DNA of 64,000 nucleotides from Streptomyces sp. NRRL S-340. Lineage in GTDB: Bacteria > Actinomycetota > Actinomycetes > Streptomycetales > Streptomycetaceae. Positions 48,996-59,320 of the stretch are shown one piece after another. A model generated the notes under the pieces. It had not been told where the DNA came from and searched no databases. It was given only the letters and a program-made list of their open reading frames with translations. Within the stretch, counting starts at the first letter, position 1; each line of letters opens with the position of its first letter. The DNA is taken from assembly GCF_000720185.1 (NCBI RefSeq), contig NZ_JOIY01000015.1, positions 1-64,000 on the forward strand, given 5' to 3'. Made by a program: the position numbers and the translations under genes.

Positions 48996-49778
48996 GAAGT
49001 CGCTCGGGCCCTCCCAGAAGCGGTACAGGGCCTGGCCGCAGTACTGCTCCAGGTCGCCGACGCCGAGATGGCGCATGACCGCGTGGATCACGTCGAAGAA
49101 CGCTCCGTTGACCGCCGGCACCCACAGCAGTACGAAGACGAACAGCAGTCCGAACGGCGCGAAGGGCTCCACCTGCCGCTTCACCCCGTACGACAGCCAG
49201 GGCTCGATCACGCCGTAGCCGTCCAGGCCCGGGACCGGGAGGAAGTTCAGGATCGCCGCCGTGACCTGGAGCAGGGCGAGGAAGGCGAGCGCGTAGCGGA
49301 AGTCGGCCGGCACGCCGTCCAGCGCGTGCAGCCAGAACGGGGCCGTGCACACCACCGCGAACAGCACGTTCGTCAGCGGGCCCGCCGCCGAGACCAGGCT
49401 GTGCCGCCAGCGGCCCGGGATCCGGCCCCGCTCGATGAAGACCGCGCCGCCCGGCAGACCGAACCCGCCCATGATCACGAAGATCACCGGCAGCACGATG
49501 CTCAGCAGCGCGTGCGTGTACTTCAGCGGGTTCAGCGTGAGGTAGCCCTTCGCGCCCACCGTGATGTCCCCGCCGTGCAGCGCGGTGCGGGCGTGCGCGT
49601 ACTCGTGCAGGCACAGGGAGACGATCCAGGCGGCCGTCACGAACAGGAAGACCGCGACGCCCGGCCGCTCGGCGAACCCGGTCCAGGTGGCCCACCCGGT
49701 GACGGCGGTGACGGCCAGGATCCCCACGAAGACGGGACTGATCCGGCGGTCGCTGCGGCGGGCGGTGGCGGTGGTCAT
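48978..49778 (-). CDS. M50-family (site-2-protease-like) membrane zinc metalloprotease
   Basis: A 266-aa integral membrane protein. Zinc motif HExxH is in SLCLHEYAHAR and the third ligand in LNFLPVPGLDGYG (NxxPxPxLDG). Six hydrophobic segments surround them. No PDZ or CBS domain, so it is a minimal member, as in actinobacterial Rv-type S2P homologues that cleave within the membrane. ATG 49778. Cysteine-containing C-terminus (EQYCGQALYRFWEGPSDFCS) is unusual. It is divergent from the SARP-STAND regulator. Confidence 0.88.
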   Translation of the reverse strand: MTTATARRSDRRISPVFVGILAVTAVTGWATWTGFAERPGVAVFLFVTAAWIVSLCLHEYAHARTALHGGDITVGAKGYLTLNPLKYTHALLSIVLPVIFVIMGGFGLPGGAVFIERGRIPGRWRHSLVSAAGPLTNVLFAVVCTAPFWLHALDGVPADFRYALAFLALLQVTAAILNFLPVPGLDGYGVIEPWLSYGVKRQVEPFAPFGLLFVFVLLWVPAVNGAFFDVIHAVMRHLGVGDLEQYCGQALYRFWEGPSDFCSAGG

Positions 49779-50200
49779 GGGCGGGGCGCTCCTGGGGGCG
49801 GTGTGGGTGCCGCCGTGCTCGGCGGATGGGATCGACCGTACCGGTGGTACCGGGGGAACGTCCGGCGGAGAGCCTTCGGTTCCTGGTGATCGGCGGGCGG
49901 GAACCGACTCGGCCAGGGAGGTGTCGTGGCCATGACCGAGGAGTGGGCGGCAGACGCGTCGAGGCCGTTGGCCTGCCCAGGCGGCCGCGGCTCCGCCTGA
50001 CACGGAACGGGCTCATGGTGGTCGCCTGTCCCGCCACCGGCACGAGGAGCCGGGTGTCTTCGGGGGCGAGATCCGGATCCCCGTCGGCGAGCAGACCCTG
50101 ACGCTCGATTACTCCCCGTTCGTACGGATCTGCGGCAGGCGCGCCCGGTCGCGGGGAAACCCCGAGCGGCGTTCCCGCGTCCCCGGGGACAATGGACCCC
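49779..50200. other. Intergenic region with possible decayed small gene
   Basis: 422 bp between divergent genes. At about 49985-50130 two readings in different frames, RLTRNGLMVVAC and then EEPGVFGGEIRIPVGEQTLT with LDYSPFVRI, look protein-like and may be one small gene broken by a frameshift. The right end has the promoter of the regulator. Identity unknown. Confidence 0.45.
50188..50193 (+). promoter_or_regulatory. -10 element of SARP-STAND regulator
   Basis: GACAAT lies 7 nt before GTG 50201, and there is no Shine-Dalgarno sequence; consistent with leaderless transcription starting at the GTG. Confidence 0.5.
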
Positions 50201-53200
50201 GTGCGCTACCGCATCCTCGGCACCACCCAGGCGTTCCGCCCCGACGGCACCCCCGTCCCGGTCGGCGGGGCGCGGCTGCGTGCCCTGCTGACCGTGCTCG
50301 CCCTGCGGGCCGGCCGGACGGTGGCGGTGTCCGTGCTCGTCGACGAGGTGTGGCTGGAGGAGCCGCCCGCCGACGCCCCCGCCGCGCTGCAGGCGCTGGT
50401 CGGGCGGTTGCGCCGGGCGATCGGGGCGGACGCGGTGGCCTCCGCCGAGGGCGGGTACCGGCTCACCGCGGCGCCCGACGACATCGACCTGCACCGTTTC
50501 GAACGGCTGGCCGGCGAGGGCCTGTCCGCGCTGGCCGACGGCGACCCGGCGAAGGCGGCCGTCGTCCTCGACGACGCCCTCGCCCTGTGGCACGGCCCGG
50601 CTCTCGCCGACCTGCCCGACCGCACCGCCGAGGCGGCCCGCTGGGAGACCCGCCGGCTGGACGTGCACCGGGCGCGGCTCGCCGCCGCCCTCGCCCTCGG
50701 CGACGCCGAGCGCGCGCTGCCCGAGCTGACGGCCCTGTGCGACACCCACCCGCTGGACGAACCCCTCCAGGCCCTGCGGCTGCGCGCGCTGCACGAGGCG
50801 GGCCGCACGGCCCAGGCGCTGGCCGCCTACGCGGACGTACGGCAGCTGCTCGCCGATCGTCTGGGTTCCGACCCCGGGCCCGAACTGCGCGCGCTGCACG
50901 AGCGGTTGCTGAACCCGGAGGCGCCCGCCGCGGGCGGCCGGCGGTACGGCCCCCCGGCCCGCACCGCCGCGACCGCCATCCCCGCCACACCGGCCGCTCC
51001 CGCCGAGTCCTTCGCGTCCGCCGCGTCCACGTCACCACCCGCCGAGTCCACGACGCCCGACGCGTCCACCGCGTCCCCCGCCTCCGCCGTGCCCCCGAGC
51101 AACCTCCGCGCCCGGCTCACCTCCTTCGTGGGGCGCGAAAGCGACATCGAGGCGCTCGGCGCGGACCTCGGGACCGCCCGCCTGGTCACGCTGCTCGGGC
51201 CCGGCGGGGCCGGCAAGACCCGGCTGTCGCAGGAGGCCGCCGAGGCCCTGCGGCCGGCCCCGCGCGACGGGGTGTGGCTGGCCGAACTGGCCCCCGTCGA
51301 CGACCCGGACGCCGTGTCCGAGGCCGTACTGACCGCCGTGGGCGCCCGCGAGACCGTGCTCTACGGCGCCGGCGCGGAGGAGATCCGGGCCGCCGTCGCC
51401 GACCGCCACGACGACCCGGTCGAACGGCTCGTCGAACACTGTTCCCGGCGCCGGATGCTCCTGCTCCTGGACAACTGCGAACACGTCGTCGACGCCGCCG
51501 CCCGCCTCGTCGCGGAACTCCTCGCCCGCTGCCCCGGCCTCACCGTCCTCGCCACCAGCCGCGAACCCCTGGGCGTGCCCGGCGAAGTGCTGCGGCCGGT
51601 GGACCCGCTGCCCGAGCCGGTCGCGCTGCGCCTGCTCGCCGAGCGCGGCGCGGCCGTACGGCCCGGGTTCCGCGTGGACGCCGACGAGGACACCGCCGCC
51701 GCCTGCGCCGAGATCTGCCGCCGCCTGGACGGCCTGCCGCTGGCCATCGAACTCGCCGCGGCCCGGCTGCGGATGCTCACCCCCCGGCAGATCGCCGACC
51801 GGCTCGACGACCGCTTCCGGCTGCTCACCTCCGGCAGCCGCACCGTCCTGCCCCGCCAGCAGACCCTGCGTGCCGTCGTCGACTGGTCCTGGGACCTGCT
51901 CGACGGGGACGAGCGGGACGTGCTGAGCCGCCTGTCCGTCTTCGCCGGCGGCTGCGACCTCGCCGCCGCCGAGGCCGTGTGCGGGCCCGCCGCCTTCGAC
52001 GCGCTCGGCTCCCTGGTCGACAAGTCGCTGGTGGTGGCCGCGCCCGCCGCCGACGGCGAGATGCGCTACCGGCTCCTGGAGACCGTCGCCGAGTACGCCG
52101 GTGAGCGGCTGGAGGAGTCCGGTGGGCGCGCGCCCGCCCGGCGCGCCCACCTCGTGCACTACCGCGAACTCGCCCGCACCACCGACCCGCTGCTGCGCGG
52201 CCCCGGCCAGCGCGCCGCCATCGCCCGCTTCGAGCTGGAGTACGAGAACCTGCGCACCGCCCTGCGGCACGCCGTCGCCACGCGCGACGAGCAGGAGGCG
52301 CTGTGCCTGATCCACTCCCTGTGCCGTTACTGGCAGATGCGGGACGTGCGCATCGAGACCCGCAACTGGTGCGCCGAGGTGATGGAGTTCAGCCCCGACC
52401 CGTTCACCGAGCCGGTGCGCCGCGCCGGCCCGGTGTGGGAGCGCTGCACGGACGCCCCGCCGCCGATGGCCGACGACGTCCTCGCCGAGGCCCGCCGCGG
52501 TCTGCACCTCCTCCACCTCGCCTGCATGGACACCGAGATGGATGCGTGGCAGACCCCCGAGGCGCAACGGAAGCTGCGCGTCATCACCCAGGTCTACGAG
52601 CCCGGCCTGCCCCAGACCTGCCGCCACCCCGGCATGCTGTGGTTCCTCGCCGTGGTGCTGAGCGGCGACATGGAGCGGCTGCGGGCCGTCCTCGACGCCT
52701 GCGTGGACACGTGCCGCGACGCCCCGGGATTCGACTGGGAACTGGCCGGCGCCCTCCAGATGCGGGCCAATCTGCTGGCCAACCGCAGCGACTGGACGGG
52801 TGACGCCGTCCGCGACGCCGACGAGTCGCTGGAGATCTTCCAGCGGCTCGGGGACGCCTGGGGCACCGCCGAGGCGCTCGCCGCACGCGGCGAGGCCCAC
52901 GAACGCGCCGGGCACCACCGCAGGGCCGCGGCCGACTACGAGACGGCCGTGCGGCACGCCGACCGGCTCAGCGCCTGGGCGCAGGTGGCGGTGTTGCAGG
53001 CCAGGCTCGGCAGCTGCCTGATCCAGGCCGGCGAGAGCGAGCGGGGCGAGCGGCTGCTGCGCGAGGTGATCGAGGGAAAGCAGGGGGCCTCGAACGAGGC
53101 GATGCCCGCCGCCCGGCTCTTCCTCGCGGGCTGGCTCGGCATGACCGGCCGCGTACCCGAGGCACGCGAGCAACTGCGGGTGCTGCGCGGAGAGTTCGGT

Positions 53201-53608
53201 ATCTCGCACTTCGTCCTGTTCGACGCCTTCATCCTCGGCGCCGAGGCGTGGCTCGACGCGGTCGACGGGCAGGCGGAGGAGGCCCTGGCCAAGGTGCGCC
53301 AGGCGCTGCGGCGTGCCGACGACCCGCTGTCCCGGGCCGTCGCGCCGCACATGCGCTCGGTGTGCCTGACCACCGGTGCGATGGCCCTGGCCGGGCTGGA
53401 CGGCGGGGGCCGGGCCCGCGACGCCGCCCGCTGCCTGGCCGCCGCCGACGCCCTGCTGCCGGCCGGTCACTTCGTCTCCGGCCTGGAGCGCCACGTCCGC
53501 GACCTGGTCGTGGAGCGGATCAGAGGCGTCCTCGACGAGGAGGAGTTCGCGGCGGCGTACGCCGAGGGCGGCGGCCTGTCCCCGGAGGAGGCCGCCGCCC
53601 TGGTCTGA
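50201..53608 (+). CDS. SARP-family STAND regulator (AfsR-like, BTAD + NB-ARC + TPR)
   Basis: A 1135-aa transcription factor. Residues 1-90 are an OmpR-like winged helix (YRILGTTQAFRPDG, LRALLTVLALRAGRTV, LVGRLRRAIG), about 95-240 the bacterial activator domain with EPLQALRLRALHEAGR, then an Ala/Pro/Thr linker. The NTPase starts at the P-loop GPGGAGKT (about 333-340), with LLLLDNCEH Walker B near 420, LATSREPLG, and GLPLAIELAAARL. TPR-like helices fill the last 350 residues. Such proteins switch on secondary-metabolite or stress genes after ATP binding. Start GTG 50201 is preferred to ATG 50192, three codons upstream. Convergent with the DrrAB-type exporter. Confidence 0.92.
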   Translation: MRYRILGTTQAFRPDGTPVPVGGARLRALLTVLALRAGRTVAVSVLVDEVWLEEPPADAPAALQALVGRLRRAIGADAVASAEGGYRLTAAPDDIDLHRFERLAGEGLSALADGDPAKAAVVLDDALALWHGPALADLPDRTAEAARWETRRLDVHRARLAAALALGDAERALPELTALCDTHPLDEPLQALRLRALHEAGRTAQALAAYADVRQLLADRLGSDPGPELRALHERLLNPEAPAAGGRRYGPPARTAATAIPATPAAPAESFASAASTSPPAESTTPDASTASPASAVPPSNLRARLTSFVGRESDIEALGADLGTARLVTLLGPGGAGKTRLSQEAAEALRPAPRDGVWLAELAPVDDPDAVSEAVLTAVGARETVLYGAGAEEIRAAVADRHDDPVERLVEHCSRRRMLLLLDNCEHVVDAAARLVAELLARCPGLTVLATSREPLGVPGEVLRPVDPLPEPVALRLLAERGAAVRPGFRVDADEDTAAACAEICRRLDGLPLAIELAAARLRMLTPRQIADRLDDRFRLLTSGSRTVLPRQQTLRAVVDWSWDLLDGDERDVLSRLSVFAGGCDLAAAEAVCGPAAFDALGSLVDKSLVVAAPAADGEMRYRLLETVAEYAGERLEESGGRAPARRAHLVHYRELARTTDPLLRGPGQRAAIARFELEYENLRTALRHAVATRDEQEALCLIHSLCRYWQMRDVRIETRNWCAEVMEFSPDPFTEPVRRAGPVWERCTDAPPPMADDVLAEARRGLHLLHLACMDTEMDAWQTPEAQRKLRVITQVYEPGLPQTCRHPGMLWFLAVVLSGDMERLRAVLDACVDTCRDAPGFDWELAGALQMRANLLANRSDWTGDAVRDADESLEIFQRLGDAWGTAEALAARGEAHERAGHHRRAAADYETAVRHADRLSAWAQVAVLQARLGSCLIQAGESERGERLLREVIEGKQGASNEAMPAARLFLAGWLGMTGRVPEAREQLRVLRGEFGISHFVLFDAFILGAEAWLDAVDGQAEEALAKVRQALRRADDPLSRAVAPHMRSVCLTTGAMALAGLDGGGRARDAARCLAAADALLPAGHFVSGLERHVRDLVVERIRGVLDEEEFAAAYAEGGGLSPEEAAALV

Positions 53609-53639
53609 GACCGGGGCTTCAGGTCCCGGCGCCCCGGTC

Positions 53640-54451
53640 TCAGGTCTTGGTGCGGAACTTGTGGATGGCGAGCGGGGCGGCGACGGCGGTGATCGCGACG
53701 GACCAGGCCACCGTGATCCACAGGTCGTGCGCGACCGGTCCGCCCAGCATCAGGCCGCGGGCGGCGTCGGCGAGGGTGGAGAGCGGGTTGTAGTCGGTGA
53801 AGTGCTGGAGCCAGCCCGGCATCGACTGGGTCGGCGCGAAGATCGACGAGCCGAACTGGAGCGGGAAGAGCACCAGGAAGCCCATCGCCTGCACGGACTG
53901 CGCGTTCTTCAGCATCACGCCGAGGGTGAGGAACACCCACATGATCGACGAGGCGAACAGCGCCGACAGGCCCACGGTCGCGAACAGGCCGGGCCAGTTG
54001 CCGATGTGGAAGCCCACCAGCACCGCGACGATCATCAGCACGGCCGTGGCGAAGACCATCCGGAACAGCTCGACCGCGATCTTCGCGAACAGCACCGAGC
54101 CGCGGCCGATCGGGAGGGACCGGAAGCGGTCCATGACACCGCTGTTGAAGTCCTGGCTGAAGCCCGTGCCGACCCCCTGGGAGAGCGTCATGCTGTTCAT
54201 CGCCAGCATGCCGGGGATGACGTACTGGACGTACTGCTTCTGGCCGCCGCCCAGCGCCTGTCCGATCGAGCCGCCGAAGACGTACACGAACAGCAGGGTG
54301 AAGACGATCGGCATCAGCAGCGCGTCGAACATGGACTCGGGGTCCTGGCGGATCCACAGCAGGTTGCGGCGGATCAGCGCGCCGGTGTGCCGCAGGTGCC
54401 CGCGCAGCGGGATACGGACGTCGGGGGCGGGGGCGTTTGCGGTGACGGCGC

Positions 54452-54455
<4 letters not shown>
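53640..54455 (-). CDS. ABC-2-type permease, DrrB-like
   Basis: A 271-aa membrane subunit with six helices. MFDALLMPIVFTLLFVYVFG, YVIPGMLAMNSMTLSQGVGT and DRFRSLPIGRGSVLFAKI are hallmarks of daunorubicin-resistance DrrB-type permeases. It forms the exporter with the ATPase whose stop overlaps its ATG (ATGA, 54452-54455). Substrate is probably a hydrophobic drug or lipid. No biosynthetic genes adjoin. Confidence 0.93.
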
Positions 54456-55477
<1,022 letters not shown>

Positions 55478-55969
55478 GCCGAAGACGATCCCACCCGCCA
55501 CCGACAAACCACCGACAGTCCACCGACGCCTGCGCCCGGCCCCGGCAGAACACCGACAGGACGACCTGCGACGGCCCCGTGACCCCGGGCCCTGACTTCC
55601 GTGCTCCTGTGGCTCCTTTGCCCCTGTGGCCCCCCGTGGGCCCGTGGTCCGCAGGGCTCGTCACGGTCCGCATGACCCCTCACGGTCCCCACGGGCCCGT
55701 CTCGGGCACCAGAACCCCGGGCCGGCGCGCCGACGCCCGGCCGCCTGTGCTGCGGCCGGGCGTCGGGGGAGGGGTGCCGGTTGCCGGTTCCCGGTGGGCG
55801 GGTGGTTGGCGTCGGCCGTGGGCGAGCGGGGTCGCCCGTCGACGGCCGACGCCAACCGGCCGGGCGTGGCGGTCGCCCGGGGGTGGCGGGTGTCCGGGGG
55901 TGGCGGGTGTCCGGGCGCAGTGGGCGGCCCGGCCGTGTGCCACGGCCGGTGACCGCGGCCACGGGTTCC
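55478..55969. other. Intergenic region with long hairpin and short repeats
   Basis: 492 bp between drrA-like and the MFS gene. It contains the hairpin at 55804-55857, and two 17-bp copies of GGGGGTGGCGGGTGTCC near 55880. No gene supported. Confidence 0.65.
55804..55857. terminator. Long stem-loop downstream of MFS gene
   Basis: Outer arms GGTTGGCGTCGGCCGT (55804-55819) and ACGGCCGACGCCAACC (55842-55857) are a perfect 16-bp stem; inside, GGGCGA and TCGCCC add 6 bp, with a GTCG bulge and a GCGGGG loop. It lies 113 bp past the stop of the minus-strand MFS gene, a likely factor-independent terminator or decay barrier. Confidence 0.65.
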
Positions 55970-57190
55970 TCAGCGGTGCAGTGCCTCCGCCGGTTCCGGG
56001 ACGTGGCCGGTGACGACCCGGGCGGGGTGCGCCGGTTCCGGGCGCCGGTGGTCGACGGCGTAGGAGACGGCGGCCACGGCCAGGCCCAGCACCGCCAGGA
56101 CGGCACCGGCGAGAGCCGGGGAGGTCGCGCCGAACCCGGCGGCCAGGGCGAGGCCGCCGATCCACGCGCCGCCCGCGTTGGCCAGGTTGAACGCGGCCTG
56201 GTTGGCCGAGGAGGCCAGGGACGGCGCCGCCGACGCCTTCTCCATGACCATGAGCTGGAGCGGCGAGCCGGTGACGAAGGCGGCCGTGCCGAGCAGGGTC
56301 ACCGCCAGGGCGGCGCTCCACTCGGCCCGCATCAGCAGCGGGAAGAGGAACAGGACGACCGCCAGCGAGGCGAGACCGCCGAACAGGGTGCCCCGCAGGG
56401 AGTGGTCGGCCAGCCGCCCGCCGAGCAGGTTCCCGGCCGTCGCGCCGACGCCGAACAGCGCCAGCAGCAGCGTCACGCTGGTCTCGGCGTACCCGGCGGC
56501 GCCGGTGAGCATCGGGGTGATGTAGCTGTAGGCGGCGAACAGCGCGCCGAAACCGGCCACGGTGGTCAGCAGGGCCAGCCAGACCGGGAGCGAGCGCAGG
56601 GCGGCCAGTTCGCCGCGCAGGCCGGAGGCGGGGGCGGCGTGGGCGTGGTCGCGGGGGACGAGCAGGGCGAGGGCGGCGATGGCCGCCACGCCGATCGCGC
56701 TCACGCCGAGGAAGGTCGCCCGCCAGCCCAGGTGCTGGCCCATGAGCGTGGCGACCGGGACCCCGGCGACGTTGGCGACGGTGAGGCCGAGGAACATCAG
56801 CGACACCGAGCGGGCCTTGCGCTCGGGCGGCACCATGCCCGTCGCGACCACCGCGCCGACGCCGAAGAAGGCGCCGTGCGGCAGACCGCTCAGGAAACGG
56901 GCGGCCAGCAGCCAGCCGTGCCCGGGGGCGAGCGCGGAGAGCGCGTTGCCCACGACGAACAGGGCCATCAGGCCGATCAGGACGTACCGGCGGGACATCC
57001 GCGCGGTGAGCGCGGCCAGCAGCGGTGCGCCGATGACCACGCCCAGCGCGTACGCGGACACCAGGTGGCCGGCGGTGGGGATCGAGATGTGCAGGTCGTC
57101 CGCGACGTCGGGCAGCAGGCCCATCATCACGAACTCGGTCGTGCCGATGCCGAAGGCGCCCACGGCGAGGGCGAGCAGGGCCAGGGGCAT
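55970..57190 (-). CDS. MFS exporter, AraJ/chloramphenicol-resistance (Cmx/CmlR) type
   Basis: A 406-aa 12-helix transporter. It starts directly with MPLALLALAVGAFGIGTTEF, then VMMGLLPDVADDL, the DHA1 AraJ/Cmx signature GTTEFVxMGLLPxxA. The loop ARMSRRYVLIGLMAL and the RFLSGLPHGAFFGVG segment also match. Likely exports sugars or a phenicol-type drug. AAAGG precedes ATG 57190. TGTTC-N7-GAACA at 57235-57251 in its promoter region could be an operator. Confidence 0.92.
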   Translation of the reverse strand: MPLALLALAVGAFGIGTTEFVMMGLLPDVADDLHISIPTAGHLVSAYALGVVIGAPLLAALTARMSRRYVLIGLMALFVVGNALSALAPGHGWLLAARFLSGLPHGAFFGVGAVVATGMVPPERKARSVSLMFLGLTVANVAGVPVATLMGQHLGWRATFLGVSAIGVAAIAALALLVPRDHAHAAPASGLRGELAALRSLPVWLALLTTVAGFGALFAAYSYITPMLTGAAGYAETSVTLLLALFGVGATAGNLLGGRLADHSLRGTLFGGLASLAVVLFLFPLLMRAEWSAALAVTLLGTAAFVTGSPLQLMVMEKASAAPSLASSANQAAFNLANAGGAWIGGLALAAGFGATSPALAGAVLAVLGLAVAAVSYAVDHRRPEPAHPARVVTGHVPEPAEALHR

Positions 57191-57234
57191 GAGAGACCTT
57201 TCGGGGTGGGGTTCCGTACAGCGTGCGCGTTTTA

Positions 57235-57251
57235 TGTTCAGCTGCGGAACA
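57235..57251. promoter_or_regulatory. Small inverted repeat upstream of MFS gene
   Basis: TGTTC-N7-GAACA, in an AT-rich patch (TTTTATGTTC) 45 bp upstream of ATG 57190. Placement at the promoter suggests an operator; the regulator is unknown. Confidence 0.4.
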
Positions 57252-57280
57252 AAGTCTCTCGGGCCTGGTATTCCGGCAGA

Positions 57281-58339
57281 TTACGAGCCGGTTGCCGATG
57301 TGGTGACCTTCACACGCGCCGCGATCGGCAGGTGGTCGCTGCCCGTGCGCGGCAGCGTCCAGGAGCTTACCGGTTCCACACCCCTGACCATGATCTGGTC
57401 GATGCGGGCCATCGGGAACGACGCCGGCCAGCTGAAGCCGAAGCCGCTGCCCGCCGCACCCTGCGTGGAACGCATCTGCGAGGTGATCGCGCCCAGCGAA
57501 CGGTCGTTCATCGTGCCGTTGAGATCACCGAGCAGCACCACCCGGGGCAGCTTCTCGTGCGCGATGGCCGCGCCCAGCGCGTTGGCGCTCTGGTCACGCT
57601 GCGAGGCGGTGAACCCGGCGTTCATCTTCACCCGGACGGAGGGCATGTGGGCGACGTACACCGCGACCGCCCCCTCGGGCGTCGCCACCGTCGCGCGCAT
57701 CGCCCGGGTCCAGCCGAGCCGGATGTTCACCGGCCTGACCGCGCTGAGCGGATACCTGCTCCACACGCCCACCGTGCCCTCCACGGCGTGGTACTTGTAC
57801 GCCGACGCCAGCGCCCTCTCGTACACGGGCACCGCCGAGGCCTTCAGCTCCTCCAGCGCGAGCACGTCCGCGCCGGACGCCGCGACCTTGCGGGCGGTGG
57901 CGGTCGGATCGGGGTTGTCGGCGTTGACGTTGTGCGTGGCCACCGTCAGGTCGCCGCCCCCGCCGGTCTTCCCGGTGACCAGGCCGCCGAAGAGGTTCAG
58001 CCAGACGGCGACGGGCAGCACCAGCGCGATCAGCGCGGTCGCCGACCTGCGCACCAGGGCCAGGACGAGCAGCACCGGGACCAGCAGACCGAGCCAGGGC
58101 AGGAAGGTCTCGGTGAGACTGCCGAGGTTGCCGACGCGGTTGGGGATGTGCGAGTGCAGCAGCATCACCAGCGCCAGCAGCACCGCCAGCACGGCCGGCA
58201 CGATGCCCCGGCGCCAGATCCGCCGGTCGCCGCGCCAGCCGCCGAGGAGCCGGTCCACCAGGCGCCGAATCCGGTTCTTCGCACGCTCGGGTCCCGAGCC
58301 GTCGTCGTCCGTCTCCGTCAAGAACGCCTGCTGCGCCAT
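57281..58339 (-). CDS. Membrane-anchored endonuclease/exonuclease/phosphatase-family protein
   Basis: A 352-aa protein. After a charged 40-residue cytoplasmic start, three hydrophobic helices (about 45-120) anchor it, and an extracytoplasmic EEP domain follows. Catalytic residues of the fold appear in VATHNVNADNP (Asn), VLALEELKASA (Glu), HMPSVRV, LLGDLNGTMND (Asp, Asn) and TGSDHLPIAARV (Asp-His). Topology and residues match Streptomyces extracellular EEP proteins that act as nucleases or phosphodiesterases; substrate unknown. Confidence 0.88.
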   Translation of the reverse strand: MAQQAFLTETDDDGSGPERAKNRIRRLVDRLLGGWRGDRRIWRRGIVPAVLAVLLALVMLLHSHIPNRVGNLGSLTETFLPWLGLLVPVLLVLALVRRSATALIALVLPVAVWLNLFGGLVTGKTGGGGDLTVATHNVNADNPDPTATARKVAASGADVLALEELKASAVPVYERALASAYKYHAVEGTVGVWSRYPLSAVRPVNIRLGWTRAMRATVATPEGAVAVYVAHMPSVRVKMNAGFTASQRDQSANALGAAIAHEKLPRVVLLGDLNGTMNDRSLGAITSQMRSTQGAAGSGFGFSWPASFPMARIDQIMVRGVEPVSSWTLPRTGSDHLPIAARVKVTTSATGS

Positions 58340-58534
58340 ACCGTCGCCTCACTGCCTGCCGTGCACACCGTTCACCCCGTGGGCTACGACCCTAGGGGAT
58401 GATCGGTTCCGATCCTGCCGTCCATGACGGCCGTACGGGCACGAGGACGAACGGGGCGGCGCGGGGAGTTCCGGTTGGGGCGCCCCGGACGTGGTCTGTG
58501 ACGAAACGGGCACATTACGGGGGGAGGGGCAGGT

Positions 58535-59281
58535 TCAGGTCCGAGTGACCGGCGTGGCCCCGTTCGCCGCTCCGGCCGGGTCCAGGGTGCCGGCCGCGCC
58601 GGGCCCGCCCGGGTCCCGCGGGGAGCGGGTGTGCCGCGGGAGGGGCCGGAGCCCTTCGAGGACCGTGTCCACTATCTGCTCGGCCAGCCCCTCGGGCAGG
58701 TCCGCGTCGGGCCGCATGACGCTGCGCACCAGCATCGGGCCGACGAGGAGGTCGGTCAGCAGTTCGATGTCGACGTCGGTGCGCAGTTCGCCGTTGAGCT
58801 GGCCGCGGCGCAGGACCTCGATCTGGAGTCTGCGCCGGGGTTCGACGACGGTGGTGTGGTAGGCGCACCAGATCTTCGGACTGGACTTCATCTGGGCGTA
58901 CACGTTGTGCAGGAGCGCCGAGGAACGGCTCACCAGTCCCCGGCGGCGCAGTTGCTCCAGGAGGGCGACGAGGTCGTCGCGCATCGAGGTGCCGGGCAGT
59001 TCCGCGTCGGGCGGCTCGGCGGCGCGCACGACGTCGACGAACAGCTCTTCCTTGCCGCTCCAGCGGCGGTAGATGGTGGCCTTGCCCACGCCGGCCGTGC
59101 GGGCGATGCGCTCGATGGAGAGTTCGGCGAGCGGCACCCCCTCCTCCAGGAGCTTCATCACCCCCTCGACGATGGCGCTTTCCACCGCCTCGCTCCGGGG
59201 CCGGCCCCGTGCGGGGAACCCGGGAGCGGTCTGGCTGTCGGCGAGGCTCACCTGAGACGTCCTTTCGTCGTACCGGGTCAT
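58535..59281 (-). CDS. TetR-family regulator of the adjacent MFS exporter
   Basis: A 248-aa TetR repressor. [23 protein letters not shown] then [20 protein letters not shown], followed by the TetR_C_11-like helical domain ([19 protein letters not shown]). The last 30 residues are low complexity. It starts 39 bp after the stop of the EmrB/QacA exporter on the same strand, so both are one transcript. Its likely operator is the 29-bp palindrome at 60939-60967 at the exporter promoter, giving autoregulation. Confidence 0.92.
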   Translation of the reverse strand: MTRYDERTSQVSLADSQTAPGFPARGRPRSEAVESAIVEGVMKLLEEGVPLAELSIERIARTAGVGKATIYRRWSGKEELFVDVVRAAEPPDAELPGTSMRDDLVALLEQLRRRGLVSRSSALLHNVYAQMKSSPKIWCAYHTTVVEPRRRLQIEVLRRGQLNGELRTDVDIELLTDLLVGPMLVRSVMRPDADLPEGLAEQIVDTVLEGLRPLPRHTRSPRDPGGPGAAGTLDPAGAANGATPVTRT

Positions 59282-59320
59282 TGTCCCCGCCGGTCCTCCC
59301 GTCCCCCCGGGTGCTCCGGG

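Noticed and set aside
49826-50101. 91-aa plus-strand open frame before the SARP gene
   Set aside because: Arg/Pro-rich with no ribosome-binding site; at most part of a broken small gene.
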